The notes: a model not told the origin generated them from the sequence alone. Shown: positions 40,972-53,977, numbered from the stretch's first letter. The stretch is DNA of 64,000 bases from Streptomyces tagetis (GCF_018069565.1 NZ_JAGPNL010000009.1:291291-355290); one strand, 5' to 3'. Made by a program: numbers and translations.

Positions 40972-40996
40972 CGGGGGCCGCGCGGTGCGGCCCCCG
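40972..40996. terminator. Bidirectional terminator between the ABC genes and the sigma factor gene
   Basis: 10-bp arms (CGGGGGCCGC and GCGGCCCCCG) with a 5-nt loop, between convergent stops at 40943 and 40999. Confidence 0.7.
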
Positions 40997-40998
40997 TC

Positions 40999-42090
<1,092 letters not shown>

Positions 42091-42414
42091 GGGGCGACCT
42101 CCAGGATGAACGCCGCCGGCGGGGGCGGCGGCGGTACGTCGGGCGGAGCCGGCGGCCTCGCCGCCGCCGTTCGGCGGGCGGGAACGGCACGGCGGGGGTC
42201 CGGGACCGTCGGGGGACGGGCCGGCCGCGCTCCGGGGACTCAGGCACCGCACACCAGTGTGGGGTACGACACATCGCCGCCACGAGGGGCGTGCGGTGAC
42301 TTTTTGCGCCCGGCCCGTGAACGGACGGTCATCGCCGGCGGGCGGGACTCCGGCCGGGGACGGCGGGTGAGGCTGCGGGTGGGGCGGCGGCCGGGCGGCG
42401 GGCGACCCGCCCCG
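42091..42414. other. Spacer upstream of the sigma factor gene
   Basis: 324 bases with the GGAGG ribosome site of the sigma gene and presumably its promoter. A small AT-rich run (CTTTTTGCG near 42300) and a minor repeat GTGTGGGGTACGACAC near 42257 are the only noteworthy bits; no gene is seen. Confidence 0.45.
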
Positions 42415-44343
42415 TCACAGAGCGCCGGCGCCGTGTTCGCGCAGGGCCTGGTCGTACTGCTGGAGCACCCACAACTCGTTCTGTACGGCGGCGAGTTCGG
42501 CCGGGTCGCCCTGGCTGCCGAGCCGGGTGAGGCGGCCGGTGATGTCGCGGATGCGGCGTTCGACGGCCCGGCGGCGGACGGCGACGAGCTGGATGCCGGC
42601 GTAGACCTCGTCGACGTCCTTCACCCCGCGGTGCACCATGATCGCCTCGACGGCGAGTTCGGTGACCATGGCGCGCACGGTGTCGTCCGGGGCGGCTTCG
42701 CGGACCCGGACCAGGTACTCCTGCGGGTCCTGGACGCCGAACTCGGCGCCGCCGGCCTCCAGGACGGCCTGGCGCACGGCCGCGTAGGGCGGGGCGGTGA
42801 ACTCGTCCATGCCGTACGCGTCGAAGGCCGGGGAGACCAGTTCGGGCCGCTGGAGGGCGAGTTTGAGCAGTTCGCGTTCGGTGGCGAAGACCGGGTTGCG
42901 CAGGGTGAGGGCGGGCCCGCGCGGGGCGGCCGGGGCGGGGGCCGCGTACGCCTCGGCGCCGCCCTGCCGGGGCCGGCCGGGGCCGGGCGCCGGGCCCTTG
43001 CCGCCGCGCTCGCGGGCCCAGCGGGCGAGCTGGGCGACGCGCTTGACCACGAACTGGGTGTCCAGGATGCCGAGCATCCCGGCGAGCTGGACGGCGACCT
43101 CGTGCTGGGCGCCGCTGTTCTTGATCCGGGCGACGACCGGGGCGGCCTCGTCCAGGGCGGCGGCGCGGCCGGCCGGGGTGTCCAGGTCGTAGCGCGCGGT
43201 GATCTGGCGCAGCGCGAACTCGAAGAGCGGGGTGCGCGGTTCGGCCAGGTCGGCGACGGCGTCGTCGCCCTTGGCCAGGCGCAGGTCGCAGGGGTCCATG
43301 CCGTCGGGGGCGATGGCGATGTAGGTCTCGGCGGCGAACTTCTGGTCGTCCTCGAAGGCGCGCAGGGCCGCTTTCTGGCCAGCCGCGTCACCGTCGAAGG
43401 TGAAGATCACGCGGGCCGAGCCGTTGTCCATGAGGAGCCGGCGCAGGATCTTGATGTGGTCGCCGCCGAAGGCGGTGCCGCAGGTGGCGATGGCCGTGGT
43501 GACGCCGGCCAGGTGGCAGGCCATGACGTCGGTGTAGCCCTCGACGACGACCGCGCGGGAGGACTTGGCGATGTCCTTCTTCGCCAGGTCGATGCCGTAC
43601 AGCACCTGGGACTTGCGGTAGATCGCGGTCTCGGGGGTGTTGAGGTACTTGGGGCCGTTGTCGGACTCGTAGAGCTTGCGGGCGCCGAAGCCGACGACGT
43701 CGCCGCCGATGTCGCGGATGGGCCACATCAGCCTCCCGCGGAAGCGGTCGATGGGGCCCCGGCGGCCCTCCTGGGAGAGGCCGGACAGCAGCAGTTCCTT
43801 GTCGCTGAAGCCCTTGCCGCGCAGGTAGCGGGTGAGGTGGTCCCAGCCCTGGGGGCTGTAGCCGACGCCGAAGTGCTCGGCGGCGGCCTGGTCGAAGCCC
43901 CGGTCGGCGAGGAAGGCGCGGCCGGTGTCCGCCTCGGCGCCGCCGGCGAGCTGCTCGGCGTACCACTGGGCGGCGGCCTTGTGCGCCTCGACCAGGCGGA
44001 TGCGTTCGCCGCGCTGGTGGGCGGGGTTGTAGCCGCCCTCCTCGTAGCGCAGGGTGATGCCGGCCTGGGCGGCCAGCCGTTCGACCGCCTCGGAGAAGGT
44101 GAGGTGGTCGATCTTCATCACGAAGGTGAGGGTGTCGCCGCCCTCCTGGCAGCCGAAGCAGTGGAAGAGTCCCTTGCTCGGGCTGACCTGGAAGGACGGG
44201 GACTTCTCGTCGTGGAAGGGGCACAGGCCCTTCAGGTTGCCGCCGCCCGCGTTCCGCAACTGGAGGTACTCGGAGACGACGGCGTCGATCGGGACCGCGT
44301 CCCGTACCGCCTTCACGTCCTCGTCGTTGATCCGTCCTGCCAC
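42415..44343 (-). CDS. dnaG: DNA primase
   Basis: 642 residues, normal for the family. Makes RNA primers at the replication fork. N-terminal CHC2 zinc finger (GLCPFHDEKSPSFQVSP and GLFHCFGCQEGGD), the primase core RYLRGKGFSDKELLLSGLS and FRGRLMWPIRDIGGDVVGFGAR, then the Toprim active site VVVEGYTDVMACHLAG with the acidic DGD-type end (VIFTFDGDAAGQKA). A C-terminal helicase-interaction domain follows after a Pro/Ala-rich linker. ATG 44343. Its downstream neighbour on the same strand is the HrdA-like sigma gene, an order echoing the dnaG-rpoD pairing of other bacteria. Confidence 0.96.
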   Translation of the reverse strand: MAGRINDEDVKAVRDAVPIDAVVSEYLQLRNAGGGNLKGLCPFHDEKSPSFQVSPSKGLFHCFGCQEGGDTLTFVMKIDHLTFSEAVERLAAQAGITLRYEEGGYNPAHQRGERIRLVEAHKAAAQWYAEQLAGGAEADTGRAFLADRGFDQAAAEHFGVGYSPQGWDHLTRYLRGKGFSDKELLLSGLSQEGRRGPIDRFRGRLMWPIRDIGGDVVGFGARKLYESDNGPKYLNTPETAIYRKSQVLYGIDLAKKDIAKSSRAVVVEGYTDVMACHLAGVTTAIATCGTAFGGDHIKILRRLLMDNGSARVIFTFDGDAAGQKAALRAFEDDQKFAAETYIAIAPDGMDPCDLRLAKGDDAVADLAEPRTPLFEFALRQITARYDLDTPAGRAAALDEAAPVVARIKNSGAQHEVAVQLAGMLGILDTQFVVKRVAQLARWARERGGKGPAPGPGRPRQGGAEAYAAPAPAAPRGPALTLRNPVFATERELLKLALQRPELVSPAFDAYGMDEFTAPPYAAVRQAVLEAGGAEFGVQDPQEYLVRVREAAPDDTVRAMVTELAVEAIMVHRGVKDVDEVYAGIQLVAVRRRAVERRIRDITGRLTRLGSQGDPAELAAVQNELWVLQQYDQALREHGAGAL

Positions 44344-44432
44344 GCCTGAAGTCTACGGTGGCCGCTCCCGGCGCCGGGTCCCGGCCGCACTGCGTGCCTG
44401 GTCGTGGCGCCGGGGCGGGTCCCCCGGGGTCG

Positions 44433-45698
44433 CTACCCGGCGAGGCGGTCGAGCGGGACGTGCGGGTCGGCCAGGGCCTCGGTGTCCACCGGGACGCGGT
44501 CGCGGATGAGCCGCTGGACGGCGTCGGTGACGTCCCACACGTTGACGTTCATCCCGGCCAGCACCCGGCCCTCCTTCACCCAGAAGGCGATGAACTCGCG
44601 CTTGGCGGCGTCCCCGCGGATCACCACCTCGTCGTAGGAGCCCGGCGGCGCCCAGCCGGAGTACTCCATGCCGAGGTCGTACTGGTCGGAGAAGAAGTAG
44701 GGCACGCGGTCGTAGGTGACGTCCTGGCCGAGCATCGCGCGGGCCGCGGCCGGGCCGCCGTTGAGCGCGTTGGCCCAGTGCTCCACGCGCAGCCGGGAGG
44801 CGAAGAGGGCGTGCGGGAAGGAGGCCACGTCGCCGGCGGCGAAGATGTCGGGGTCGGAGGTGCGCAGCCTCTCGTCGACGACGATGCCGCCGCCGTACGC
44901 CCGGTCGGCGATCTCCAGCCCGGCCGCCTGGGCGAGGGAGGTGCGGGGGGCGGCGCCGATCGCGGCGAGCACGTCGTGCGCGGGGTGCTCCTCGCCGTCG
45001 TCGGTACGGGCGGCGAGGACCATGCCGTCCTGGCCGACGATCTCGGTGAGCCGTACGCCGAAGCGGAAGCGGACGCCGTGTGCCTGGTGGAGTTCGCCGA
45101 AGAGGGCGCCCAGCTCGGGGCCGAGGACGCTGTGCAGCGGGGTGGGGCCGGGCTCGACGACGGTGACCTCGGCCCCGTACTGGCGGGCCGCCGCCGCGAC
45201 CTCCAGGCCGATCCAGCCGGCGCCGGCGATCACCAGGTGGCCGTTGTCCCGGCCGAGGGAGGCGAGGACGCCCTTGAGCCGCTCGGCGTGGGCGAGGCGG
45301 CGCAGGTGGTGGACGCCGGCCAGGTCGGTGCCGGGCACGTCGAGGCGGCGGGGCTCGGCGCCGGTGGCGATGAGCAGCTTGTCGTAGGAGGCGCGGGTGC
45401 CGTCGTCGCCGTAGTGCACGGTCTTCGCGGCCCGGTCGACGGCGACGACGGTCTGGCCGAGGTGGAGTTCGACGTCGTGCCGCGCGTACCAGGCGGGCTC
45501 GTGCACGAAGACGCTGTCGCGGTCCTCCTTGCCGAGCAGGTAGCCCTTGGACAGCGGCGGGCGCTCGTAGGGGTGGTCGCGCTCGTCGCTGATGAGGATC
45601 ACCCGTCCGGTGAAGCCCTCGGTACGGAGCGTCTCGGCCGCCTTCGCGCCCGCCAGACCTCCTCCGACGATGACGAATGTCTGATCCGCGTCGACCAC
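44433..45698 (-). CDS. NAD(P)H-dependent FAD oxidoreductase (ferredoxin-reductase type)
   Basis: 421 residues from GTG 45698, with GAGGAGG upstream. Two Rossmann folds: FAD site FVIVGGGLAGAKAAETLR and NAD site HLVIAGAGWIGLEVAAAARQYGAEVTVVEP, plus the ATGAEPRRL motif and the second FAD contact IFAAGDVASF. A reductase-type C-terminal domain (EYSGWAPPGSYDEVVIRGD) matches rubredoxin/ferredoxin reductases that feed P450 or dioxygenase systems. No ferredoxin or P450 gene is adjacent, so its partner is elsewhere. It lies 89 bases downstream of the dnaG start and is an independent unit. Confidence 0.92.
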   Translation of the reverse strand: MVDADQTFVIVGGGLAGAKAAETLRTEGFTGRVILISDERDHPYERPPLSKGYLLGKEDRDSVFVHEPAWYARHDVELHLGQTVVAVDRAAKTVHYGDDGTRASYDKLLIATGAEPRRLDVPGTDLAGVHHLRRLAHAERLKGVLASLGRDNGHLVIAGAGWIGLEVAAAARQYGAEVTVVEPGPTPLHSVLGPELGALFGELHQAHGVRFRFGVRLTEIVGQDGMVLAARTDDGEEHPAHDVLAAIGAAPRTSLAQAAGLEIADRAYGGGIVVDERLRTSDPDIFAAGDVASFPHALFASRLRVEHWANALNGGPAAARAMLGQDVTYDRVPYFFSDQYDLGMEYSGWAPPGSYDEVVIRGDAAKREFIAFWVKEGRVLAGMNVNVWDVTDAVQRLIRDRVPVDTEALADPHVPLDRLAG

Positions 45699-45843
45699 TT
45701 GTTGCCTCCTCGTCAGGGTGCCGCCACATGCGAGCGTCCCGCACCCTGCGTGGCGCGGGAAGGGGGAGTGACCCGATCAGGCCAGGAAGATCGGCGCCCC
45801 GGGGGGTTTCGGGGGCGTCCGGGTCACCGCAGTCCCGCCAGTC

Positions 45844-47160
45844 TCACGGATGCCCGGTCAGCCGCGCGTGAAGCGAGCGGGCCGAGGCGTCCGTGAGGGA
45901 GGAGATCTGGTCCACGATCACCCGTTTGCGGGCGCGGTCGTCGCCGGCCGCGTCGAACAGGGCGCGGAACTGGGGGTCGAGGCCGTCCGGGGCGCGGGCG
46001 GTGAGCGCCTCGGCGAGTTCGGCGACGACGACCCGCTGGTCGGCGCGGAGCTTCTCCTGCTCGGCGCGCTGCATGACGTACCGGTCGGCGACCGCCTTGA
46101 GGACGGCGCACTCCATCCGGGTCGCGCGGGGCACCACCAGTTCGGCCGTGTACCGGGTGAGGCGGCCGGAGCCCCAGGCGGCCCGGGTGGCGCCCTCGGC
46201 GGCGAGGCAGAAGCGGCCGATGAGCTGGCTGGTGGCGTCCTTCAGCCGGGCCTGGGCGACGGCGGTGCCGTCGTAGCCGTGCGGCCACCAGTCCTGGGCG
46301 AGGAGGCGGTCGAGGGCGGCGGCGAGTTCCGCCGGGTCGCCGTCCGGGGCGTAGCGGGCGGCGGCGACCGCGAAGACGTCCTCGCGTTCGGGGTCGGCCA
46401 GCAGGCAGTTCGGGTCGATGTGCCCGGCGTGCAGCCCGTCCTCCACGTCGTGCACCGAGTACGCCACGTCGTCGGCCCAGTCCATGACCTGGGCCTCGAA
46501 GCAGGTGCGGGTGCCCGGGGCGCCCTCGCGGAGCCAGGCGAAGACGGGCAGGTCGTCCTCGTAGACGCCGAACTTGGCGGAGGCCGGGCCGGTGGGGTGG
46601 GCGCCGCGCGGCCAGGGGTACTTGGTGGCGGCGTCGAGGGCGGCGCGGGTGAGGTTGAGGCCGACGCTGACGGCTTCGCCGGTGTCCGGGTCGGTGACGA
46701 ACCGTTTCGGTTCGATGCGGGTGAGCAGCCTGAGCGACTGGGCGTTGCCCTCGAAGCCGCCGCAGTCCTCGGCGAACTCGTTCAGCGCCTGTTCGCCGTT
46801 GTGGCCGAAGGGCGGGTGGCCGAGGTCGTGGGAGAGGCAGGCCGCCTCGACGAGGTCGGGGTCGCAGCCGAGGGCGGCGCCCAGTTCCCGGCCGACCTGG
46901 GCGCACTCCAGGGAGTGGGTGAGCCGGGTGCGGGGGCTGGCGTCCCAGGCCGGCAGGGGGCCGGTCACGCCCGGGGTGACGACCTGGGTCTTCCCGGCCA
47001 GCCGGCGCAGCGCGGCCGAGTGCAGCACGCGGGCGCGGTCCCGCTGGAAGGCGGTGCGGCCGGGCCGTTTGTCCGGCTCGGCGGCCCAGCGGGCCAGGGA
47101 CTCGGGGTCGTAGAGCGCGGGGGCGGGGGTGGGGGACGCGGGGTGAGCGGTGCCTTCCAT
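45844..47160 (-). CDS. dgt: Deoxyguanosinetriphosphate triphosphohydrolase-like protein
   Basis: 438 residues from ATG 47160. HD-superfamily dNTPase that splits dNTPs to deoxynucleoside and tripolyphosphate, limiting the dNTP pool. Signatures: GRTAFQRDRARVLHSAALRRLAGKTQV, RLTHSLECAQVGRELG (first His), CLSHDLGHPPFGHNGE (HD pair and following His) and the distal MDWADDVAYSVHDVEDG Asp. The long insert after the HD motif (PKRFVTDPDTGEAVSVGLNLT) is typical of actinobacterial members. It lies in the replication-related neighbourhood with dnaG. Confidence 0.94.
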   Translation of the reverse strand: MEGTAHPASPTPAPALYDPESLARWAAEPDKRPGRTAFQRDRARVLHSAALRRLAGKTQVVTPGVTGPLPAWDASPRTRLTHSLECAQVGRELGAALGCDPDLVEAACLSHDLGHPPFGHNGEQALNEFAEDCGGFEGNAQSLRLLTRIEPKRFVTDPDTGEAVSVGLNLTRAALDAATKYPWPRGAHPTGPASAKFGVYEDDLPVFAWLREGAPGTRTCFEAQVMDWADDVAYSVHDVEDGLHAGHIDPNCLLADPEREDVFAVAAARYAPDGDPAELAAALDRLLAQDWWPHGYDGTAVAQARLKDATSQLIGRFCLAAEGATRAAWGSGRLTRYTAELVVPRATRMECAVLKAVADRYVMQRAEQEKLRADQRVVVAELAEALTARAPDGLDPQFRALFDAAGDDRARKRVIVDQISSLTDASARSLHARLTGHP

Positions 47161-47633
47161 GTCTCCGACAGTACGGGGGCGGCGGGCGCCGGGCGGGGCG
47201 AGGGGCCGGGCCGCCTCCGGCGGGGGGCGGGGGAACGGGGTCGCGTTCGGCCGGGGGCGGCGTGCGGGGGCCGGGGGGGGCGGGTCGCCTCCGGCGGGCG
47301 GCGTACGGGGGCGGGGGACGGGTCGCATCCGGCGGGGGCGGGCGGGTCGCCTCCGGCGAGGGCGTGCGGGGGCGTGCGAGGGGGCGGGGCCGCAGGACCG
47401 TTCGGCTGGGGTGATCACCCGTTCACAGGTCCGGCGGGGGCGGTTCCGGATCTTTCCCGGTGCCGGCGGCGGCGGCGCCGGTGACCTGGCCAAACGGCGC
47501 GGGGCGTCAGGGCGCCGGGGCCGCGGGTGACACCCGTTCATCCCATTCCTGACCGGAGTTCAGGGAGCGGGCCGGGTGCGGTGGGCCTTTCCTCGGAAGG
47601 GCAGGGCCACCGATGACGCTCGAAGGAGCACCG
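47161..47633. other. GC-rich spacer with irregular G-run repeats
   Basis: 473 bases. 47161-47400 is low-complexity GGCGGGGG/CCTCCGGCGG repetition with no credible gene. 47430-47633 must hold the promoter of the secreted-protein gene; a GAAGGAG ribosome site is at 47622-47628. No riboswitch was recognised. Confidence 0.5.
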
Positions 47634-48164
47634 ATGCGACGTACCGCCCGCCTGCTGACCGGTACCGCGCTCGCCGTCGCGGCGGCGGGTCTCGCCACCG
47701 CCCCGGCCGCGTACGCCGGGGACGGCGCGGCCCCGGGCCGCCTGGACGTGTACCCGTCCTCGGTCGTGCCGGGCGACGGCGCGACGGTGAACACCGCGGC
47801 CTGCGGCGAGAGCGGCTCGGCGGCGGGCGACGCCACCGCGGTGGGCGGCGGCACCTTCGCGCTGGCGCCGACCACGCACCGGGGCGAGGCGATCGGCCGG
47901 TTCACGGTGCCGTCGAGCGCGCAGCCGGGGACGTACGAGATCGTCGCCACCTGCGGCGAGAGCGGGCGGCGGGTCGCCGGCGACCTGGAGGTCACGCTGA
48001 CCTCGGCGGCCCAGGTGCATCCGCGGGGGAGTGTGAAGACGGGGGTCGGCGGCGCGCTCGGCCCCGGCCCCGTGCAGACCGCGGCGGGCGTGACGGCTCT
48101 CGCCGTCGCCGCCGCGGGCGGTACCTGGCTCCTGCATCGCCGGGCGAGAGGCGACGGGATCTGA
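47634..48164 (+). CDS. Secreted, membrane-tethered protein next to a class F sortase
   Basis: 176 residues from ATG 47634 (GAAGGAG upstream). Sec signal peptide MRRTARLLTGTALAVAAAGLATAPAAYA, then an Ig-like beta domain with two related segments ending in Cys (VNTAACGESGSAAGD and IVATCGESGRRVAGD), a short spacer, and a C-terminal hydrophobic helix with basic tail (AAGVTALAVAAAGGTWLLHRRARG). The anchor layout is that of sorted proteins, but no LPXTG or LAXTG is present; KTGVGGALGPGP takes that place. Likely functional partner of the sortase 265 bases downstream. Confidence 0.75.
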   Translation: MRRTARLLTGTALAVAAAGLATAPAAYAGDGAAPGRLDVYPSSVVPGDGATVNTAACGESGSAAGDATAVGGGTFALAPTTHRGEAIGRFTVPSSAQPGTYEIVATCGESGRRVAGDLEVTLTSAAQVHPRGSVKTGVGGALGPGPVQTAAGVTALAVAAAGGTWLLHRRARGDGI

Positions 48165-48429
48165 CGGGCACCCTCCGCCGCCCGTCCACCGGTACCGCAC
48201 GCCCCGCCCCTCCGGGTCCGACGCCCCTCGCGGCCCGGAGGGGACGGGGAACCCGGACCCGGCCGGGCCCAGACCGGGGCAGGCCGGGCCCAATTGGGTC
48301 CAGACCGAGCCCGGACCGGGCCCAGGCGGGTCCAGACCGGGCCCAGGCCGGTCCGGCCCGCGCCGGGATCGAGGAACCCGAGGAAGACCGGGCCACCGGA
48401 CCCGGGGACATCCGAGAAGGGGGACGTTC
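48165..48429. repeat. Degenerate GGCCCAGACCGGG-type repeats between secreted protein and sortase genes
   Basis: 48266-48365 is built of related 12-20-bp pieces (GGGCCCAGACCGGG, GGGTCCAGACCG and so on). No gene is seen; GAAGGGG just before 48430 is the sortase ribosome site. Confidence 0.6.
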
Positions 48430-49059
48430 ATGCGCAAGACAGGCGACGCCGCGATAGCCACCGTCACCGTGGTCGCCCTGTGCGCCGGAGCCTGGCTGCT
48501 GAGCGGCGGCTCCGGGACCGGCGCCCCGCCGCAGCCCTCCCCCGCCCAGGCCGCCGGCACCGGCGCCGGCCGGGACACGGGGACGTCCGCCTCCCCGGCG
48601 CTGCCGCCCTCGCCGCCCGACCGGGTCCGGATACCGGCGATCGGCGTGGACGCCCCGCTGACCGGCCTCGGCCTCACCCACTCCGGCAGCCTCGACGTCC
48701 CGCCGCCGCAGAAGAAGAACCTGGCCGGCTGGTACGAGGCCGGTGCCACCCCCGGCGAGCGCGGCACCGCGATCGTCGCCGGACACGTCGACAACGCCGA
48801 GGGCCCCGCCGTCTTCTACCGGCTCGGCGCGCTGGACAAGGGCGACGCGATCGAGGTGGTCCGGCGCGACGGGGGCGTGGCGGTGTTCACGGTGGACGCG
48901 GTGGAGGTGTACGCGGCGACCGACTTCCCGGACGAGAAGGTGTACGGCACCGCGGCCCGGCCCGAGCTGCGCGTCATCACCTGCGGCGGCGGCTACCGCA
49001 AGGGCACCGGCTACCAGGGCAACGTGGTCGTCTTCGCCCACCTCACCGGCAGCCGCTGA
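48430..49059 (+). CDS. Class F sortase
   Basis: 209 residues. N-terminal membrane anchor (TGDAAIATVTVVALCAGAWLLSGG), a Pro/Ala/Gly linker, then the sortase barrel: VRIPAIGVDAPLTGLGL, the catalytic His in IVAGHVDN, and the catalytic Cys in LRVITCGGGYRKGTGYQGNVVVFAHL. The TCGG form and short length fit the actinobacterial class F group. It is a transpeptidase on the outer membrane face that attaches or processes surface proteins. The preceding gene encodes a secreted, tail-anchored protein, a possible substrate. Confidence 0.92.
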   Translation: MRKTGDAAIATVTVVALCAGAWLLSGGSGTGAPPQPSPAQAAGTGAGRDTGTSASPALPPSPPDRVRIPAIGVDAPLTGLGLTHSGSLDVPPPQKKNLAGWYEAGATPGERGTAIVAGHVDNAEGPAVFYRLGALDKGDAIEVVRRDGGVAVFTVDAVEVYAATDFPDEKVYGTAARPELRVITCGGGYRKGTGYQGNVVVFAHLTGSR

Positions 49060-49077
49060 CCTCTCGGGACCGGCGCC

Positions 49078-49866
49078 TCAGGCCACCCACTGCTCGTACG
49101 CCAGGTTCGCCACCAGGGCGAAGACGACGGTCAGCAGGACGATACGGACGAAGCCGCTGCCCTTCTTCAGGGCGGTGTGCGCGCCGAGGGTCCCGCCGGC
49201 CAGGTTGAAGACGGCCATCAGGGCGGCGAGCTGCCACAGGACCGCGCCCTGCCAGGCGAACATCGCCAGGGCACCCGCGTTGGTGCAGCAGTTGACGATC
49301 TTGGCGGTGGCGGAGGCGGTGACCAGGTCCTGGTGGAGGACGGCGGTGAGCGCCAGTACCAGGAAGGTGCCGGTGCCGGGGCCGATGAGGCCGTCGTAGA
49401 AGCCGATGCCGAGGCCGGCCAGGCCGATCGCGGCCAGGACGCGGCGGCGGGTGACCGGGCCGGGCGCGGGGGCGGTGCCGAAGGCGGGCCGCAGGATCAC
49501 GAAGGCCGCGACCCCGAGCAGCACGACCATGATCACGGGTTTGAGGACCTCGGTGCTCATCCCGGCCGCGAAGAAGGCGCCGCCGGACGATCCGGCGAGG
49601 GCGGCCACTCCGATCCGTACGGCCATGGCGACGTCGACCGGCGCCTTGCGGGCGTAGGTCACCGCGGCGCCGGTGGTGCCGACGATGGCGACGGCCTTGT
49701 TGGTGCCGAGGGCGTGCGCGGCCGGGGTGCCGGCGGGCAGTCCGAGCAGCAGCGCCGGCAGCAGCAGGAGCCCGCCGCCGCCGACCACGGCGTCGATCCA
49801 GCCGGCCGCGAACGCGGCGAGGCACAGCAGGACGACGACGGTCAGCGATATGTCGGGCATGATCAT
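49078..49866 (-). CDS. TauE/SafE-family membrane permease
   Basis: 262 residues from ATG 49866 (ATG 49860 is also possible). Seven or eight hydrophobic segments; repeated motif AAGWIDAVVGGGGLLLLPALLLG, LGTNKAVAIVGTTGAAVTYAR, FYDGLIGPGTGTFLVLALT and ASATAKIVNCCTNAGALAMF, the two inverted halves of the sulfite exporter TauE/SafE family. It probably exports a sulfur or organic anion such as sulfite or sulfoacetate; the substrate is not fixed by motifs. The frame continues upstream but without coding character. Convergent with the sortase gene, 18 bases between stops. Confidence 0.9.
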   Translation of the reverse strand: MIMPDISLTVVVLLCLAAFAAGWIDAVVGGGGLLLLPALLLGLPAGTPAAHALGTNKAVAIVGTTGAAVTYARKAPVDVAMAVRIGVAALAGSSGGAFFAAGMSTEVLKPVIMVVLLGVAAFVILRPAFGTAPAPGPVTRRRVLAAIGLAGLGIGFYDGLIGPGTGTFLVLALTAVLHQDLVTASATAKIVNCCTNAGALAMFAWQGAVLWQLAALMAVFNLAGGTLGAHTALKKGSGFVRIVLLTVVFALVANLAYEQWVA

Positions 49867-50387
49867 GACCCTAGGAAGCGGATGGGTGTGCCGTCCATGG
49901 ACCTGAGCGACTTCTGAGGTTGCCCGGGGCCCGCCCGCCGGCCCTCCCGGCACGCTCCCGGCCCCCTCCCGAGCACCCGGCCGACGCCGGCGGCCGACGC
50001 TCCCCCGGTCGACGCCCCGGCCGGTGGCCCCGGCCGACGCCCCCCGGTCGCCGGCCCCGCGCCCCCTCACCGCGCCCCCGTACTCCCTCCACCACCCCCG
50101 CACATCCGCACGCCCCCTCGCGCCCCCGTTGCCGCGCCACCCCGGAGGGCGTTCCGCGGTTGTCCCGGATGCGGGTCACGGCGCTCCCCCGCTGGTCGGG
50201 GCGGCGCCGGGCCGGTCGGCCACCCGGCCGGGCCGCGTCCCGCACTCGCCGGACCGGACGGAGAGCCACCGCACGGTCACGTCACGTTCTCGTCACGGGA
50301 CCTCCATACCCTCTCCACATTGACGCGATCCCAGTACCTTCTGAGCCACTCAATTCCCACCAATCCACTCCATTTTCAGGACTGTTG
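49867..50387. other. Intergenic region upstream of the Excalibur gene
   Basis: 521 bases. 49920-50150 is Pro/Arg-coding-like low complexity with no reliable gene. 50290-50387 is relatively AT-rich (TTGACG at 50320, CATTTTCAGGACTG before the ATG) and probably carries the promoter and weak ribosome site of the wall-protein gene. Confidence 0.45.
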
Positions 50388-50828
50388 ATGAGCCTCCCGC
50401 GCAAGCCCGCCGCCGCTGCCCTCGCCGCACTGGCGCTGGCCGCCCTGCCGTCCGTCGCCGCGGCGCACGACGGCAACCACCCGTTCGCGAACTGCTCCGA
50501 GGCGTACGCCCACGGGTACGCGAACATCCCCGAGAGCGACTCCCACTACGGCAAGCACCTGGACCGCGACAACGACGGCGTGGGCTGCGACAAGCCGCCC
50601 GCCGGCTTCGTGCCGGCCCAGGACCGGGACGGCGGGGGCGCCACCGGCTCCGGCTCCGGCCGGGGCGGCACCGTCACCAACGAGGCCGGGCAGAAGGGCA
50701 CCGACCTCGCCGAGACCGGCGGCAACAGCGCCACCCCGTACCTGGCGGCGGGCGGCGCGGCCGTCGCCCTCGCCGGCGGCGGCCTCCTCGTGGCCTCCCG
50801 CAGGCGCCGGGCCGGCGCCGGCGGCTGA
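50388..50828 (+). CDS. Excalibur calcium-binding cell-wall protein with LAETG sorting signal
   Basis: 146 residues. Signal peptide (MSLPRKPAAAALAALALAALPSVAAA), then an Excalibur domain (NCSEAYAHGYANIP, DRDNDGVGCDKPP) with the DxDxDG calcium loop. After a Gly/Ser-rich spacer comes LAETG at residues 107-111, a hydrophobic helix and an RRRRAGAGG tail: a complete sorting signal of the LAXTG type used by Streptomyces class E sortases. The protein should be attached to the wall, possibly anchoring or sensing calcium. Upstream region is AT-rich; a terminator follows. Confidence 0.9.
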   Translation: MSLPRKPAAAALAALALAALPSVAAAHDGNHPFANCSEAYAHGYANIPESDSHYGKHLDRDNDGVGCDKPPAGFVPAQDRDGGGATGSGSGRGGTVTNEAGQKGTDLAETGGNSATPYLAAGGAAVALAGGGLLVASRRRRAGAGG

Positions 50829-50895
50829 CCCGGCCGCCGCCGACGGGCCTCCGTTCCCTTTCCTCCGGGGACCCGGTGGGCCGGGCGCACGCACG

Positions 50896-50927
50896 AGAGG
50901 CGGCTCCCCCGCACGGGAGCCGCCTCT
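50896..50927. terminator. Terminator after the Excalibur gene
   Basis: Perfect 13-bp arms (AGAGGCGGCTCCC and its complement) with a 6-nt loop, followed by TTCAC. Confidence 0.75.
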
Positions 50928-51004
50928 TCACTTGGGTCCGGAGCCGCCGCCGATCGGTGAGGGTGGTCGGGTGACAGGCGGCGGCTCCGGGGTCTGACGG
51001 GCCC

Positions 51005-51145
51005 GGCGCGGGGCCGGGGCGGCCGGTCCGGCACGGGGCCGGGGCGTCCGGTCCGGCACGGGGCCGGGCAGGGCGTCCGGTCCGGCACCGCAAGGGCCAG
51101 GGTGTCCGGTCCGGCCCGGAGCCGGGCCAGGGTGTCCGGTCCGGG
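51005..51145. repeat. Approximately 25-bp GC-rich tandem repeats, about five copies
   Basis: The recurrent piece GTCCGGTCCGGCACGGGGCC with variants lies between the Excalibur terminator and the end of ppdK. The rest of 50829-51154 shows no gene. Confidence 0.75.
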
Positions 51146-51154
51146 GCGCGGGTC

Positions 51155-53902
<2,748 letters not shown>

Positions 53903-53950
53903 GGGTCTCGACTCCTCGAGGACGCGGTGGCTGCCCTGACGGCGAGGAAT

Positions 53951-53977
53951 GTACCCAGATCAAAGGCGCCTGGGTAC
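53951..53977. promoter_or_regulatory. Inverted repeat upstream of ppdK
   Basis: GTACCCAG (53951-53958) and CTGGGTAC (53970-53977) are perfect 8-bp arms 11 bases apart, a typical dimeric-repressor layout, 49-75 bases before the ppdK start. It may also fold in the leader RNA. Confidence 0.5.

Noticed and set aside
47161..47530. Gly/Arg-rich ORFs upstream of dgt
   Set aside because: Low-complexity G-run sequence without start signals or domains.
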